From Thalassospira lucentensis (GTDB taxonomy: Bacteria > Pseudomonadota > Alphaproteobacteria > Rhodospirillales > Thalassospiraceae), in assembly GCF_011806425.1 (NCBI RefSeq), contig NZ_JAATOV010000002.1, forward strand, positions 558,001 to 622,000: DNA of 64,000 bases. The letters run 5' to 3'. Of this stretch, positions 27,458-36,803 are shown piece by piece; within the stretch, counting starts at the first letter, position 1; each line of letters begins with the position of its first letter. The position numbers were made by a program, and so were the translations under genes. The notes beneath the pieces were generated by a model. It worked only from the letters and a program-made list of their open reading frames with translations. It was not told the origin of the DNA and did no database searches.

Positions 27458-28444
27458 CTAAAGCAACCCTTCGATGACCCGGTCGGGCGGGGTATGACCA
27501 TCGACAAATGTCTTGATATTGATCAGGACCTTTTCGCCCATATCAACCCGGCCTTCGATGGTTGCCGACCCCATATGGGGCAACAAAACCGCGTTTTGCA
27601 GTTCCAGCAATTTTGGATTTACCGCCGGTTCATGTTCAAACACATCAAGCCCGGCACCAGCAATCTCGCCATCCGAAAGCATCCGGGTCAAGGCTGGCTC
27701 ATCGACGATTTCACCGCGCGCAGTATTGACCAAAATCGCATGCGGCTGCATCAGTTTCAGGCGGCGTGCTGACAGCAAATGATAGGTTGCCGGGGTATGC
27801 GGGCAATTGACCGACACAACGTCAACATGCGCCAACATCTGATCCAGGCTTTCCCAATAGGTCGCATCAAGTTCTTCTTCGATATCCGAATGCACACGGC
27901 GTCGGTTGTGGTAATGCACCGACAGTCCAAAACCCTTTGCGCGGCGTGCAAGTGCACGGCCAATGCGCCCCATGCCAACAATGCCAAGACGCTTGCCCCA
28001 AATGCGATGACCCAACATTAATGTCGGGCCCCACCCGGCCCAATCGCCTTTGCGGATCAAACGTTCGCCCTCTGCCAGACGGCGCGATACTGACAGGATC
28101 AGCGCCATGGTCATGTCGGCGGTATCTTCGGTCAGGACATCGGGGGTGTTGGTAACCGTAATGCCACGTGATCGCGCGGTTTGCAGATCGACGTGATCAA
28201 CACCCGTGCCAAAATTCGCAATCAAACGCAGGTTTGGCCCCGCATGGGCAAGAACGGCGGCATCGATTTTATCGGTCACCGTCGGGACAAGAACATCGGC
28301 CTCTTTCACCGCGTCAATCAGTTCCTGCTTGGTCATGATCGCGTCGTCTATGTTAAGACGGGCGTCAAACAGTTCCATCATGCGGGTTTCAATCGCTTCC
28401 GGCAGCTTGCGGGTTACGACAACGAGCGGTTTTTTCTTGGTCAT
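27458..28444 (-). CDS. D-2-hydroxyacid dehydrogenase, glyoxylate/hydroxypyruvate reductase type
   Basis: The 328-residue enzyme has the NAD(P)-binding GMGRIGRALA with the typical RRR stretch that favours NADPH, the catalytic Arg in NTARGEIVDE, Glu in DVFEHEP and His in LPHMGS. It reduces a 2-oxo acid such as glyoxylate or hydroxypyruvate to the D-hydroxy acid. It fits glyoxylate metabolism together with the malyl-CoA lyase at 53291, though the two genes are far apart. Confidence 0.9.
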   Translation of the reverse strand: MTKKKPLVVVTRKLPEAIETRMMELFDARLNIDDAIMTKQELIDAVKEADVLVPTVTDKIDAAVLAHAGPNLRLIANFGTGVDHVDLQTARSRGITVTNTPDVLTEDTADMTMALILSVSRRLAEGERLIRKGDWAGWGPTLMLGHRIWGKRLGIVGMGRIGRALARRAKGFGLSVHYHNRRRVHSDIEEELDATYWESLDQMLAHVDVVSVNCPHTPATYHLLSARRLKLMQPHAILVNTARGEIVDEPALTRMLSDGEIAGAGLDVFEHEPAVNPKLLELQNAVLLPHMGSATIEGRVDMGEKVLINIKTFVDGHTPPDRVIEGLL

Positions 28445-28644
28445 GCGCCGTTCCTATGCGGTCTTTTAACTCTTTTGCGGGCAAAATGGGAAAAGGAGTC
28501 CTTTTGTTTCTTGCCGCATTGCAGTGATGCCATGCCAAAAGGTACAAAAGCAAGGATTTTGACGTCATTTTTGTAATTTTATTTCGCGCACATTTATTGG
28601 GATACGCGCCCGACATGTGGAAAAAAGCAGGGAATACCAGCAAC

Positions 28645-29160
28645 ATGCCGCGGATTTTTCGCACATTTTTGTATCGCTTGATGGCTTTGGCAATTTTAAC
28701 CAGCCTCACCACCCCCATCGTGGCAAGCGCACAAGAATCCGGTTTACCGATCCCGCGCTTTGTCGCACTGCGTTCTGACAAGGTCTTTTTGCGCTCCGGC
28801 CCCGGCCTTAGATACCCAAAAGTCTGGATTTATCAGCGCCGCAACATGCCGATGGAAGTCGTGTCTGAATTTGATACTTGGCGCAAAGTCCGCGATTGGG
28901 AAGGCAGCGAAGGCTGGGTACACCAAAGCCTTTTGGTTGGCTCACGTCATGTCATAGTCACAGACGACACCATCACGCTGTATTCCGCTGCTGACGAAAA
29001 CGCGCGCAAAATCGCGCTGATTTCCGCCAATGTCATCGGCAAGATCGAAGAATGCCCCTCAAGTGTGAACTGGTGCCAATTACAGTTCGGCGACTTTGAA
29101 GGTTGGGCACCACGCCATGGCTTCTGGGGTGTTTACGACGAAGAAACCGTCAAAGGATAA
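28645..29160 (+). CDS. Exported bacterial SH3-domain protein
   Basis: A 171-residue protein with a signal peptide (about 1-30, ending TTPIVASAQ) and two bacterial SH3-like modules: RSDKVFLRSGPGLRYPKVWI and a second one around residues 105-165 (DTITLYSAADENARKI, VNWCQLQFGDFEGWAP). Such proteins usually bind peptidoglycan or act in the periplasm. Two upstream in-frame ATGs (28597, 28615) exist, but the signal peptide is best explained by the start at 28645. It converges with the flagellin-like gene. Confidence 0.82.
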   Translation: MPRIFRTFLYRLMALAILTSLTTPIVASAQESGLPIPRFVALRSDKVFLRSGPGLRYPKVWIYQRRNMPMEVVSEFDTWRKVRDWEGSEGWVHQSLLVGSRHVIVTDDTITLYSAADENARKIALISANVIGKIEECPSSVNWCQLQFGDFEGWAPRHGFWGVYDEETVKG

Positions 29161-29262
29161 AGGCTGGCTCAAACCAGAAGGCAACGGACCCTGAGTACGG
29201 GCATGTCATCCGTAAGCTATTTCAAGGCTGCCTCAAGGAAACGACGCCCGTAACCTTATCAA

Positions 29263-30393
29263 TCAGGCCTCAATCGAAACCCGATTGGTCGAACCGCCGG
29301 ATGATCCGCCAGATGATCCGCCGGATGCCCCACCGGTATTGACAGACGTCCCGCTTGCGCCAGCATTATATCCGGCAAATGCCGGTTGGCTGCCGCCCGC
29401 GACACCGCCCCCGAATGGGCTGCTATTGGCGGGTGATGGACCAAACTCAAATACCGGTTCTTGTGGCTCATCCTTTGCCGCCAACGGATCAAAGGCATAT
29501 GGATCATCGCGTTGCTGTGGCGGCTGAGGCGGCTGTGGCGACTGCGAAGCTGGCTTGGGTTCCGGCTCGGCCTGCGGTTCTGGTAGGCCAAAGCCGCCCA
29601 CCGTCACGGTCTGGTCTTCAAGCTTGGCCGCAATCGTTCCCAAATAGGCCTGCAAATTTTCCGAAATCCGCGCCTGCGTCAGGGTTGCGGTATTTTCTTG
29701 TGACGCGGCAAGTTGCGCCTGAAGCACGTTGTCACTGGCCGCCTGCGAAATGCGGTTTTGATCCTGTGCAATCGCCACACGACCACGATCCGCTTCAAGG
29801 GATGTTTGACGATCGCGCACAGCTTCTTGTGCCGCGTCAACCAATGACCGCGCATTGGCAACCCCGCCATCGTCCGCCAAATCAATCGATGACAAACCAG
29901 ATGCCAAGTCGTCCGATCCGGATGCAAACAACGCAACATCAATCTGGTTTCCGGGCGACGTGCCCGATCCCACTTGCAGGGTGATGGTTTGATCCTCGGC
30001 CAGCAGGTTTTTGTTTTCAAAATTGCTGTTGGCCGAAATGTCATCAATCTCGGTCAGGTAATCACTGATCTGCGCTGTTATTTGCGCGCGTTGCTGTTTG
30101 GAAAGATCGGGGTTTTCTTCGGCAACCGTGACCAGTGCGTCAATCTGATCAAGCGCATCGCCAATGCGCGATACGTCTTGTGACGCCCGTGACAAAAGAT
30201 CACCGGCATTGCCCAATGCCCCGCGCAGACCATCAAAAACGGAATTGGCCCCACGTGCGGCATCGTTGCTGCGATCTGAACCGCTGGGTGTGGACGCCCC
30301 AGTGCCATCAGCAGACACGACAAACCTGTTCTGCGGTGCGATGGCACGCGCAGTTTTGGTATAAATCGGAAGCTGACTACCTAACGGTTCCAT
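29263..30393 (-). CDS. Orphan flagellin-like protein with disordered tail
   Basis: A 376-residue protein whose core (about residues 45-265) matches the flagellin D1 helical bundle: QITAQISDYLTEIDDISANS, FENKNLLAEDQTITLQVG, and a C-terminal helix ending LTQARISENLQAYLGTIAAK. It lacks the conserved N-terminal D0 helix (no SSGLRINSAKDDAAG motif). After the core comes a Pro/Glu/Gln-rich stretch (PEPKPASQSPQPPQPPQQ) and a Gly/Ser/Ala-rich tail. No flagellar genes are nearby. It is probably not an ordinary filament subunit; it may be a hook-associated or otherwise specialised export substrate. The start at 30393 has GCGGAA upstream. Confidence 0.78.
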   Translation of the reverse strand: MEPLGSQLPIYTKTARAIAPQNRFVVSADGTGASTPSGSDRSNDAARGANSVFDGLRGALGNAGDLLSRASQDVSRIGDALDQIDALVTVAEENPDLSKQQRAQITAQISDYLTEIDDISANSNFENKNLLAEDQTITLQVGSGTSPGNQIDVALFASGSDDLASGLSSIDLADDGGVANARSLVDAAQEAVRDRQTSLEADRGRVAIAQDQNRISQAASDNVLQAQLAASQENTATLTQARISENLQAYLGTIAAKLEDQTVTVGGFGLPEPQAEPEPKPASQSPQPPQPPQQRDDPYAFDPLAAKDEPQEPVFEFGPSPANSSPFGGGVAGGSQPAFAGYNAGASGTSVNTGGASGGSSGGSSGGSTNRVSIEA

Positions 30394-30702
30394 TGTTTTT
30401 CCGCACAAACAAGCCGGCAAGCCAACTACATGCTGTGCTGACACGAATTCAAAAACCGACGTGAATTCGTATTACCCTGACCATCCTGGTGCCCGGCGGA
30501 ATATCAACCGATAGTATAATCCATATATTAGAAAAAATTAAGCCAAAATGCGTTGCACCTTCGTCCCATCACGCAAAGCAGCATAATGGGACCTTTTGGC
30601 TCATTTGCGTGTTGGTTGTGCTAAACGGCGGCGCGGTTTGACCGGCGAACGCAAAGCCGGAAAATCCCCGACACACGCCCGCCGCCAAAGTCGCAGCACC
30701 GC
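30394..30702. other. 309-bp upstream region of the flagellin-like gene
   Basis: No gene was seen. On the minus strand a TATACT -10-like box occurs about 120 bases before the flagellin-like start, with a 28-bp inverted repeat at 30443-30470 closer to the gene. The rest is GC-rich and featureless. Confidence 0.5.
30443..30470. promoter_or_regulatory. Inverted repeat upstream of the flagellin-like gene
   Basis: ACGAATTCA (30443-30451) and TGAATTCGT (30462-30470) are perfect complements with a 10-base centre, 50 bases before the start codon. Centre-to-centre spacing is 19 bases, close to two helical turns, as expected for a dimeric regulator. Binding protein unknown. Confidence 0.45.
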
Positions 30703-32085
30703 TTACTTGCGGCGCAACAAAGCAAACATTTCAAGATGCGACGACCACAGGAACTGATCAACCGGCACCACCTGCTCAAGCTCATAACCGCCATTGCGCA
30801 AAACGCGGATATCGCGGCTAAAGGTCGCGGGATTGCACGACATGGCAATGATCCATTCCGGCCCCGACACAGCAAGCTGCTCTGCCTGCGACAATGCCCC
30901 GGCACGCGGTGGATCAAACACCACAAGATCAAGGCTGCTCAACTCATCGCTGGTCAACGGCTGCCGGAAAAGATCGCGCTTTACCACCTGGATCGGGCTG
31001 CCCGATTGGCCAACCGCATATTGCAGCAACTCAACCGCACGCGGATCGCTTTCCACCGCCAAAACCGACCGGCGTTTGCCCGCCAATGCCAAGGCAAAGG
31101 TAAAGCTCCCGACACCACAAAACAGATCAGCCACCTGACGTGGGGCAATACGTTCAAGTGCGGATGTCACCGCCGTCACAAGGGCATGTTCCCCTTCGCG
31201 GGTGGCCTGCAAAAAGCCCCCCGGCGGAACGGCAACATCAACACCGTGGAACTTGACCAACGGCGTATGACGCGCCGCAAGCGGTTCATCAGGCTGATCG
31301 CCGCTTTTCCAGCTTAGGCGTGCAAGGTCAATGTCACCGGCAAATTCCGCCAGATCCTGGCGCATATCAAGGCCCGGGTCCTTGGCCGCGTGAATAACCA
31401 CGTCCAAGCCGTTATCGGCCAAATTGACAAATACTTCTTTGATATCGCGCGCTTCATCCGGCGGACAGGCTTCAAGGAAACGAACAAATGCTTCGCGAAA
31501 CGCCATCAATTCCGGGCGCAGCACCGCACAATCGGGAACGTTTAAAACCGTGTGGCTAAACCGTCCGTGAAAACCAACATGCACCCCGGTCGCGCCAACA
31601 TGCACGGCAAACCCGGCACGGCGGCGGCTTTGCGGCGGGGAAACTTCCACCGGCGCAACAAGCTGCTCGGCCTCATCCGCATCAAGGCCCGCGCGTTGAA
31701 CCGCAACCTTGGCCTTGTCACGTTTCCAATCGCGATATTGGTCATCTGCCATGTGCTGAAGCGCACAGCCACCGCAGTCCTTAAAATGTGCGCAGCGCGG
31801 TTCATTAAACGCTGCGACCCGCGAAATTTCCGCGATCACTTCCGCGCCATAGCCATCACCACGCTTGGACCGCAGGGCAACCTGCACCTCGTCACCGGGC
31901 AAAACGCAATCGACATAGACCAAAACAGATCGACCGTCTGGCGCGCTGACATGGGCAATGCCGTCGCCGCGCGCACCGACCTGTTCAATCGTGACCGGGG
32001 CTTCAAATCCGATCAGCGGATCACGCCGGGCTGATTGACGTTTGCGTCCGCCGCGGGCGCGGGGATTGCGGTGATGATGTTTCAT
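30703..32085 (-). CDS. TrmA/RlmD-family RNA (uracil-C5)-methyltransferase
   Basis: A 460-residue enzyme with a basic N-terminus, a TRAM RNA-binding domain (about 25-85), a four-Cys iron-sulfur motif (CAHFKDCGGCALQH plus an upstream Cys), the SAM-binding LFCGVGSFTFALA, VVFDPPRAG, and the catalytic MSCNPATFSRDI. It methylates uracil at C5 in rRNA or tRNA; whether the target is U1939 or another site cannot be told. The ATG at 32085 (GAGAG upstream) is preferred to a GTG ten codons earlier. Confidence 0.93.
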   Translation of the reverse strand: MKHHHRNPRARGGRKRQSARRDPLIGFEAPVTIEQVGARGDGIAHVSAPDGRSVLVYVDCVLPGDEVQVALRSKRGDGYGAEVIAEISRVAAFNEPRCAHFKDCGGCALQHMADDQYRDWKRDKAKVAVQRAGLDADEAEQLVAPVEVSPPQSRRRAGFAVHVGATGVHVGFHGRFSHTVLNVPDCAVLRPELMAFREAFVRFLEACPPDEARDIKEVFVNLADNGLDVVIHAAKDPGLDMRQDLAEFAGDIDLARLSWKSGDQPDEPLAARHTPLVKFHGVDVAVPPGGFLQATREGEHALVTAVTSALERIAPRQVADLFCGVGSFTFALALAGKRRSVLAVESDPRAVELLQYAVGQSGSPIQVVKRDLFRQPLTSDELSSLDLVVFDPPRAGALSQAEQLAVSGPEWIIAMSCNPATFSRDIRVLRNGGYELEQVVPVDQFLWSSHLEMFALLRRK

Positions 32086-32513
32086 AAACTCTCTTTCGGC
32101 GGTGATCTTAGTCACTTTATGATCAGCATTATTTTATGCGGGTAGCTGACACCCGCCTGAGATACACCAGTTGGGCCGCGCAGAACAGTGCCCTATCGCG
32201 AAATATGCTGTGCAACCAATACCGGCCCCTTATAAATCGTCGCCAAACGCATGTCGGGGGCGAAATTCATCCGCGAATAAACCTATACCCCCCTTAAAAT
32301 AGGGCGCATATAATACCATTAAATACATAAGGTTGCTTGATACCGGCCACCAGCATCGGGCGTACTTCCTTACACGCCATCAACCTTATTTTGAAACGCC
32401 TTGTGGCGTGCGCACACCACGGAATATACGAAACAGCAATATTCTGGTAAAGATGACATAGGCGACATGCTTGGGGCGGGGCGCCCGAATAAGGCGTCGT
32501 TCTTGGGGAATAC
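32086..32513. other. 428-bp divergent intergenic region
   Basis: It separates the methyltransferase gene (leftward) and the CHASE-GGDEF-EAL gene (rightward) and should hold both promoters. No RNA gene or strong hairpin was seen. Confidence 0.5.
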
Positions 32514-35114
32514 ATGGAAACTGAAAACAAACCGACCGAAGACAAAGCAGCGGCACAACAATCGCGCGTGAAAAAAGATGCCGTGCTCAAGGCCCTGCTC
32601 ACTGCCGTTTTCTTTGCTTCTGCAACATATTTCGTCTGGCAGTCGGCTGTTGAAAGCCGCCGGTTTGTTTTGTCCTCGGCCGCCGAAATCACCGCCAATT
32701 CCATCGCCCAGCAAGTCCAACATATCGTCGAGGCCGACTTAAGTGTCTTGGATAGCTTCGCCGATAACTGGCAAGAAGGCCCGCCAGAAGACGAACGCGC
32801 CTATCTTTCGGTTGCCAATCCCCTTCAGGCACGCTTCCCGGCCCTTCAAGCCGTCAACTGGATCTCGCCAAATTACATCATCCTTTATGTCGCCCCGATT
32901 AAGGGAAATGTCCCCGCCATGGGGGCAGACCTAAAACGGCATCCTGTTGCGGGTCCGGTGCTCGACATCGCCCTTGATCAACGGCGCACCCAAATCACGC
33001 CGACCCTTGAACTTTTGCAAGGCGGACGCGGATTTGCCGCCTATAGCCCGGTTTTGGGCCGTGATGGCCATATCGTCGGTGTGATCAACGGGGTGTTTCG
33101 CATTCGCTCCATGCTGGCATCGGTCATTAACACCGATCAAATCGCCGATTACACCGTCAGTGTCCGCGAAGATGACACCGTCTTGTTTGAAATCCGCGGC
33201 GAAGGCGAAGACAAAACACTTCAACAAAGCGCCGTTGCCGACATCGCCGGACGCCAATGGCATATCGATGTCATCGCCAATCCCGCAATGGCTGGCTTTG
33301 GCACAACAAATCCCAACCTGATTTTAATTTTAGGCGCGATCGCGACCATCATCTTTACGGTGGCGATTTTCCTGCTGGCCAACCGTCAACGCGCAGCAGC
33401 CCGCCGCGCCATGCACCACATCAATGACGGTGAAGACATCAGCGATCTGGCCTTATCGATCACCAAACTTGACGGCCACCTCAAAGCAATGTCGCCCGAA
33501 ACGGCCGAATTCTTTGACCTGCGCGAGGAAGACTACGGCTTTATCCGGTTTTACAATCTGGCACCGGAATTCCAATCGGACGGCAGCTCGTCACGCCGCG
33601 CACAGGAAAAGATGCTGCTGGCCATCAGCCGCGGTGACGAAGAAGTCCGTCGCGAATGGATTGTCCGCAGTGCCGAAGGCGTGCACGTGGTCTGCAACTT
33701 GGCAATGAAACCGTCACTGGCCAATCCGGATTGTGTCGACATCACCTTGCATCACAACCCGGCGGCAAATGCGTCGGTCAATCGTCTGCGCTATCTTGCG
33801 ACCCATGATCCGCTGACTGGCTTGCCCAACCATGCGCTTTTTGATGACCGGCTTAATCAGGCGGTCGCGCACGCAAAACGCTATGAAAAGCTGCTCTCGG
33901 TTCTGGTCGTCGATATCGACAATTTCCGCGCGGTCAATGACCGGTTTGGGGCGGATGTTGGCGATGAAACACTGCGCACCATTTCTGGCCGATTGCGCGC
34001 GACAGTACGTGAAAAAGACACCTGCGCACGTTTTTCCGGCGATATGTTTGCCATCATCGCGACCGACCTTTCCGAGGCCGAAGGTGCCGCCCTTGTCGCC
34101 GAACGCGTCGTCGAAGCCATTTCCCAACCGATCCCATCGGGGAACGGCGAAGATATCCGATTGCATGTCAGCGTCGGTGTCGCCCTTTATCCCAATGATG
34201 CGCGTGCGCCATCGCAATTGCTGGCCAATGCGGATGCGGCAATGTACCGCGCCCAGAAATCGGCTGAATCGTCCTATTGCTTCTTTGTTGAAACAATGAA
34301 CAACGTCATGCATGCGCGCCTGTCGATGGAAACGCAGTTGCGCCGTGCCGTGGATGAAAAACGCTTCGTTTTGGAATACCAACCGCGCTATCGCACATCT
34401 GATCAAAGCCTGACCGGGTTCGAAGCCCTGCTGCGCTGGATCGATGAAAGTGGCAAACGCCGCCTGCCTGCGGACTTCATCGAGGTTGCCGATCGTACCG
34501 GGCTGTTATCCCCGCTTGGCCGCTGGATCATTGAAACCGCGTGCAAACAAATTGCCGCCTGGCGCGATGCGGGCTACGCCCCGCTGCCGATTGCGCTCAA
34601 TGTTTCAAGCCGGCAATTCATTCAGGCCGATCTGATCAAAAACATCATCGATCTGACCGGCGAATATGAAATTGATCCCGCCATGATCGAAATCGAAGTT
34701 TCCGAAGACGTCGTCATGCGCGATCCCGAACGGGCCCTTGGGCAGTTCTATCGCTTCTCCGAGGCCGGAATTGGCTTAACGCTGGATCATTTTGCCTCTG
34801 GCAATACATCCCTTCGCTACCTCAAACGCTTCCCGGTCCAACGCATCAAGCTGGCAAAATCTCTGTTTGATTTCGCGCTGGATGAACAGGCCGAAAACAG
34901 CATCCTGCAACCCGCCATCCGCCTATGCAAAAGCCTAAACCGCAAGGTGGTCGCCGTGGGTGTGGAAACAGAAGAACAGCTCGCCATCCTAAAAGCCGCC
35001 GATTGCGATGAAATGCAGGGCTTCTTGTTATCGCGCCCGGTGGATGCCATCGAAACCGCCGATCTTTTGCCGATAAAAAACACCGCTGGCAGCCGGGCCA
35101 CAGAACCCAATTGA
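32514..35114 (+). CDS. CHASE-GGDEF-EAL membrane protein with degenerate active sites
   Basis: The 866-residue protein has a membrane helix (about 25-42), a periplasmic CHASE-type sensor (about 65-240), a second helix (about 263-285), a PAS-like segment (about 300-410), a GGDEF domain (about 425-590) and an EAL domain (about 610-860). The GGDEF signature reads SGDMF, so cyclase activity is unlikely. In the EAL domain the first motif EALLRW is intact, but DDFG has become DHFA and the EGVE glutamate is Val (VVAVGVETEEQ), both metal or catalytic positions. It is best read as a c-di-GMP receptor or regulator rather than an enzyme. Confidence 0.9.
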   Translation: METENKPTEDKAAAQQSRVKKDAVLKALLTAVFFASATYFVWQSAVESRRFVLSSAAEITANSIAQQVQHIVEADLSVLDSFADNWQEGPPEDERAYLSVANPLQARFPALQAVNWISPNYIILYVAPIKGNVPAMGADLKRHPVAGPVLDIALDQRRTQITPTLELLQGGRGFAAYSPVLGRDGHIVGVINGVFRIRSMLASVINTDQIADYTVSVREDDTVLFEIRGEGEDKTLQQSAVADIAGRQWHIDVIANPAMAGFGTTNPNLILILGAIATIIFTVAIFLLANRQRAAARRAMHHINDGEDISDLALSITKLDGHLKAMSPETAEFFDLREEDYGFIRFYNLAPEFQSDGSSSRRAQEKMLLAISRGDEEVRREWIVRSAEGVHVVCNLAMKPSLANPDCVDITLHHNPAANASVNRLRYLATHDPLTGLPNHALFDDRLNQAVAHAKRYEKLLSVLVVDIDNFRAVNDRFGADVGDETLRTISGRLRATVREKDTCARFSGDMFAIIATDLSEAEGAALVAERVVEAISQPIPSGNGEDIRLHVSVGVALYPNDARAPSQLLANADAAMYRAQKSAESSYCFFVETMNNVMHARLSMETQLRRAVDEKRFVLEYQPRYRTSDQSLTGFEALLRWIDESGKRRLPADFIEVADRTGLLSPLGRWIIETACKQIAAWRDAGYAPLPIALNVSSRQFIQADLIKNIIDLTGEYEIDPAMIEIEVSEDVVMRDPERALGQFYRFSEAGIGLTLDHFASGNTSLRYLKRFPVQRIKLAKSLFDFALDEQAENSILQPAIRLCKSLNRKVVAVGVETEEQLAILKAADCDEMQGFLLSRPVDAIETADLLPIKNTAGSRATEPN

Positions 35115-35151
35115 TCGAGCGTCTCCGCGGCCCTCATCCATCAACACAAAC

Positions 35152-35187
35152 AAAAAGAACCGCACGGTCATACCGGCGGTTCTTTTT
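35152..35187. terminator. Bidirectional terminator between convergent genes
   Basis: AAAAAGAACCGC and GCGGTTCTTTTT form a 12-bp stem with flanking A and T runs, serving both the GGDEF-EAL gene (stop 35114) and mgtE (stop 35212). Confidence 0.9.
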
Positions 35188-35211
35188 GTTTTGGGCTTTG
35201 GACCGATATTC

Positions 35212-36618
35212 TTAAAGCAGGAAAATCGCCGCCAGACCGAGGAAGGCAAAGAAGCCAACAACATCGGTAATGGTTGTCAAAAACACCGATGACGATACCG
35301 CCGGGTCAATCCCCGCCCGTTCAAGGCCAAGCGGGATCAGTGCGCCAAACAAACCGGCAAACAGCAGGTTAATGATCATCGCAACGCCGATCACCCCGCC
35401 CAGCATCGGATCATCAAACCATAACCACGTCACCCCACCGGCCAAGATGGCAAAGGCCAACCCGTTCAGGCCACACACCGCAACTTCCTTACCAACCACG
35501 CGCAAGGCGTTGGTACTGGTCAGCTCACGCGTGGCAATCGCACGCACCGCAACGGTCAGGGTCTGGGTGCCCGCATTGCCGCCCATCGATGCAACAATCG
35601 GCATCAAAACAGCAAGTGCTACCAGCTTTTCAATCGTGCCTTCAAATGCGCTGATGACCATGGATGCCATGATCGCCGTGCCCAGATTGATCAAAAGCCA
35701 CGTAAAGCGTGACCGCGTGGTGGCAAAGATCGCACTCGAAAGGTCATCCTCCTCGCCAACACCGGCAAGACGCATCATGTCTTCTTCGTATTCTTCATCA
35801 ATAACGTCGACGACGTCATCGACCGTGATCACACCGACAAGTCGGCCGTTATCATCAACAACTGGTGCGGAAATAAGGTCACGTTGACGGAACAGATGGG
35901 CGACGTTTTCCTGCTCTTCGGTGACGACCACCGTGCGCATTTCATCCGATTCCATCACATCGCGCACAAGAACCGGGCGGTTGGTGCGGATCACGCGCGA
36001 CAGTGGCACAATCCCAACAGGGCTATAGCGCGGATCAACAATGATGATGTCGTAAAAATCTTCCGGCAGGTTTTTCGCCGAACGCAGGAAATCAATCGTT
36101 TGCCCAACCGACCAGTAATCGGGGATCGCCACCAGCTCGCGCTGCATGATACGACCGGCGGTGTATTCCGGATAGGACAGCGCTTCTTCAACACGCGCAC
36201 GTTCAATATCGGAAAGCGCGCCCAAAAGTTCGCGTTGTTCTTCGGCGTCGAAATCTTCAATGACTTCGACCACGTCATCGGAATCAAGTTCCGAAATCGC
36301 CTCGGCCACCACATCGGTACCAAGCCGCAAAATAACGTCTTCGCGCAGCTCGTCATCAAGCTCGGTCAAAAGTTCCGGATCAAAATCAGGCCGGATCAGA
36401 TCGACAAGCTGTTCACGCTGCGCATTACTGGCCCACCCCAAAAGGTCGGCTATATCGGCAAAGTGAAGTTCGGAAATCAGCTCAGACGCGCGCGATTGCT
36501 CGTCACCGCCAAGCGCATCAAGGACTTCACGGGCATATTCAGGTGTCAGATCGACATATTCATCGCCGCTGGATGTGCCATCCTTCGGACGGTCGAGTTC
36601 TTCGACTTGACCGGTCAT
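35212..36618 (-). CDS. mgtE: Magnesium transporter MgtE
   Basis: A 468-residue channel with the N-terminal superhelical MgtE_N domain (about 25-140), a pair of CBS domains (about 145-280, e.g. DVVDVIDEEYEED) and five C-terminal membrane helices (about 300-468) with the pore motif LMPIVASMGGNAGTQTLTV. Mg2+ bound between cytosolic domains normally closes the pore. It is transcribed alone; the maeB terminator lies upstream. Confidence 0.97.
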   Translation of the reverse strand: MTGQVEELDRPKDGTSSGDEYVDLTPEYAREVLDALGGDEQSRASELISELHFADIADLLGWASNAQREQLVDLIRPDFDPELLTELDDELREDVILRLGTDVVAEAISELDSDDVVEVIEDFDAEEQRELLGALSDIERARVEEALSYPEYTAGRIMQRELVAIPDYWSVGQTIDFLRSAKNLPEDFYDIIIVDPRYSPVGIVPLSRVIRTNRPVLVRDVMESDEMRTVVVTEEQENVAHLFRQRDLISAPVVDDNGRLVGVITVDDVVDVIDEEYEEDMMRLAGVGEEDDLSSAIFATTRSRFTWLLINLGTAIMASMVISAFEGTIEKLVALAVLMPIVASMGGNAGTQTLTVAVRAIATRELTSTNALRVVGKEVAVCGLNGLAFAILAGGVTWLWFDDPMLGGVIGVAMIINLLFAGLFGALIPLGLERAGIDPAVSSSVFLTTITDVVGFFAFLGLAAIFLL

Positions 36619-36682
36619 CTGCCCCTCCTGATTTGCGCGCTGCTTTTACGTCCTGCAACCTAGGGTCTAAACCCAATAAAAA

Positions 36683-36742
36683 TGCCGTGCCAGGATGGGT
36701 GATCCATGAACATTTATCAAAGATCGACATCCCGGCACGGCT
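36683..36742 (-). terminator. Terminator of maeB
   Basis: On the minus strand GCCGTGCC(G)GGATG pairs with CATCC(T)GGCACGGC across a long loop and is followed by ATTTTTATT. It lies about 60 bases after the maeB stop and before mgtE. Confidence 0.7.
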
Positions 36743-36803
36743 GTTTCTGCGCTATCGCACGGCCCCGGTCAAGGGGCGCAATGGCAGATTGGTTTTCTTA
36801 AGA

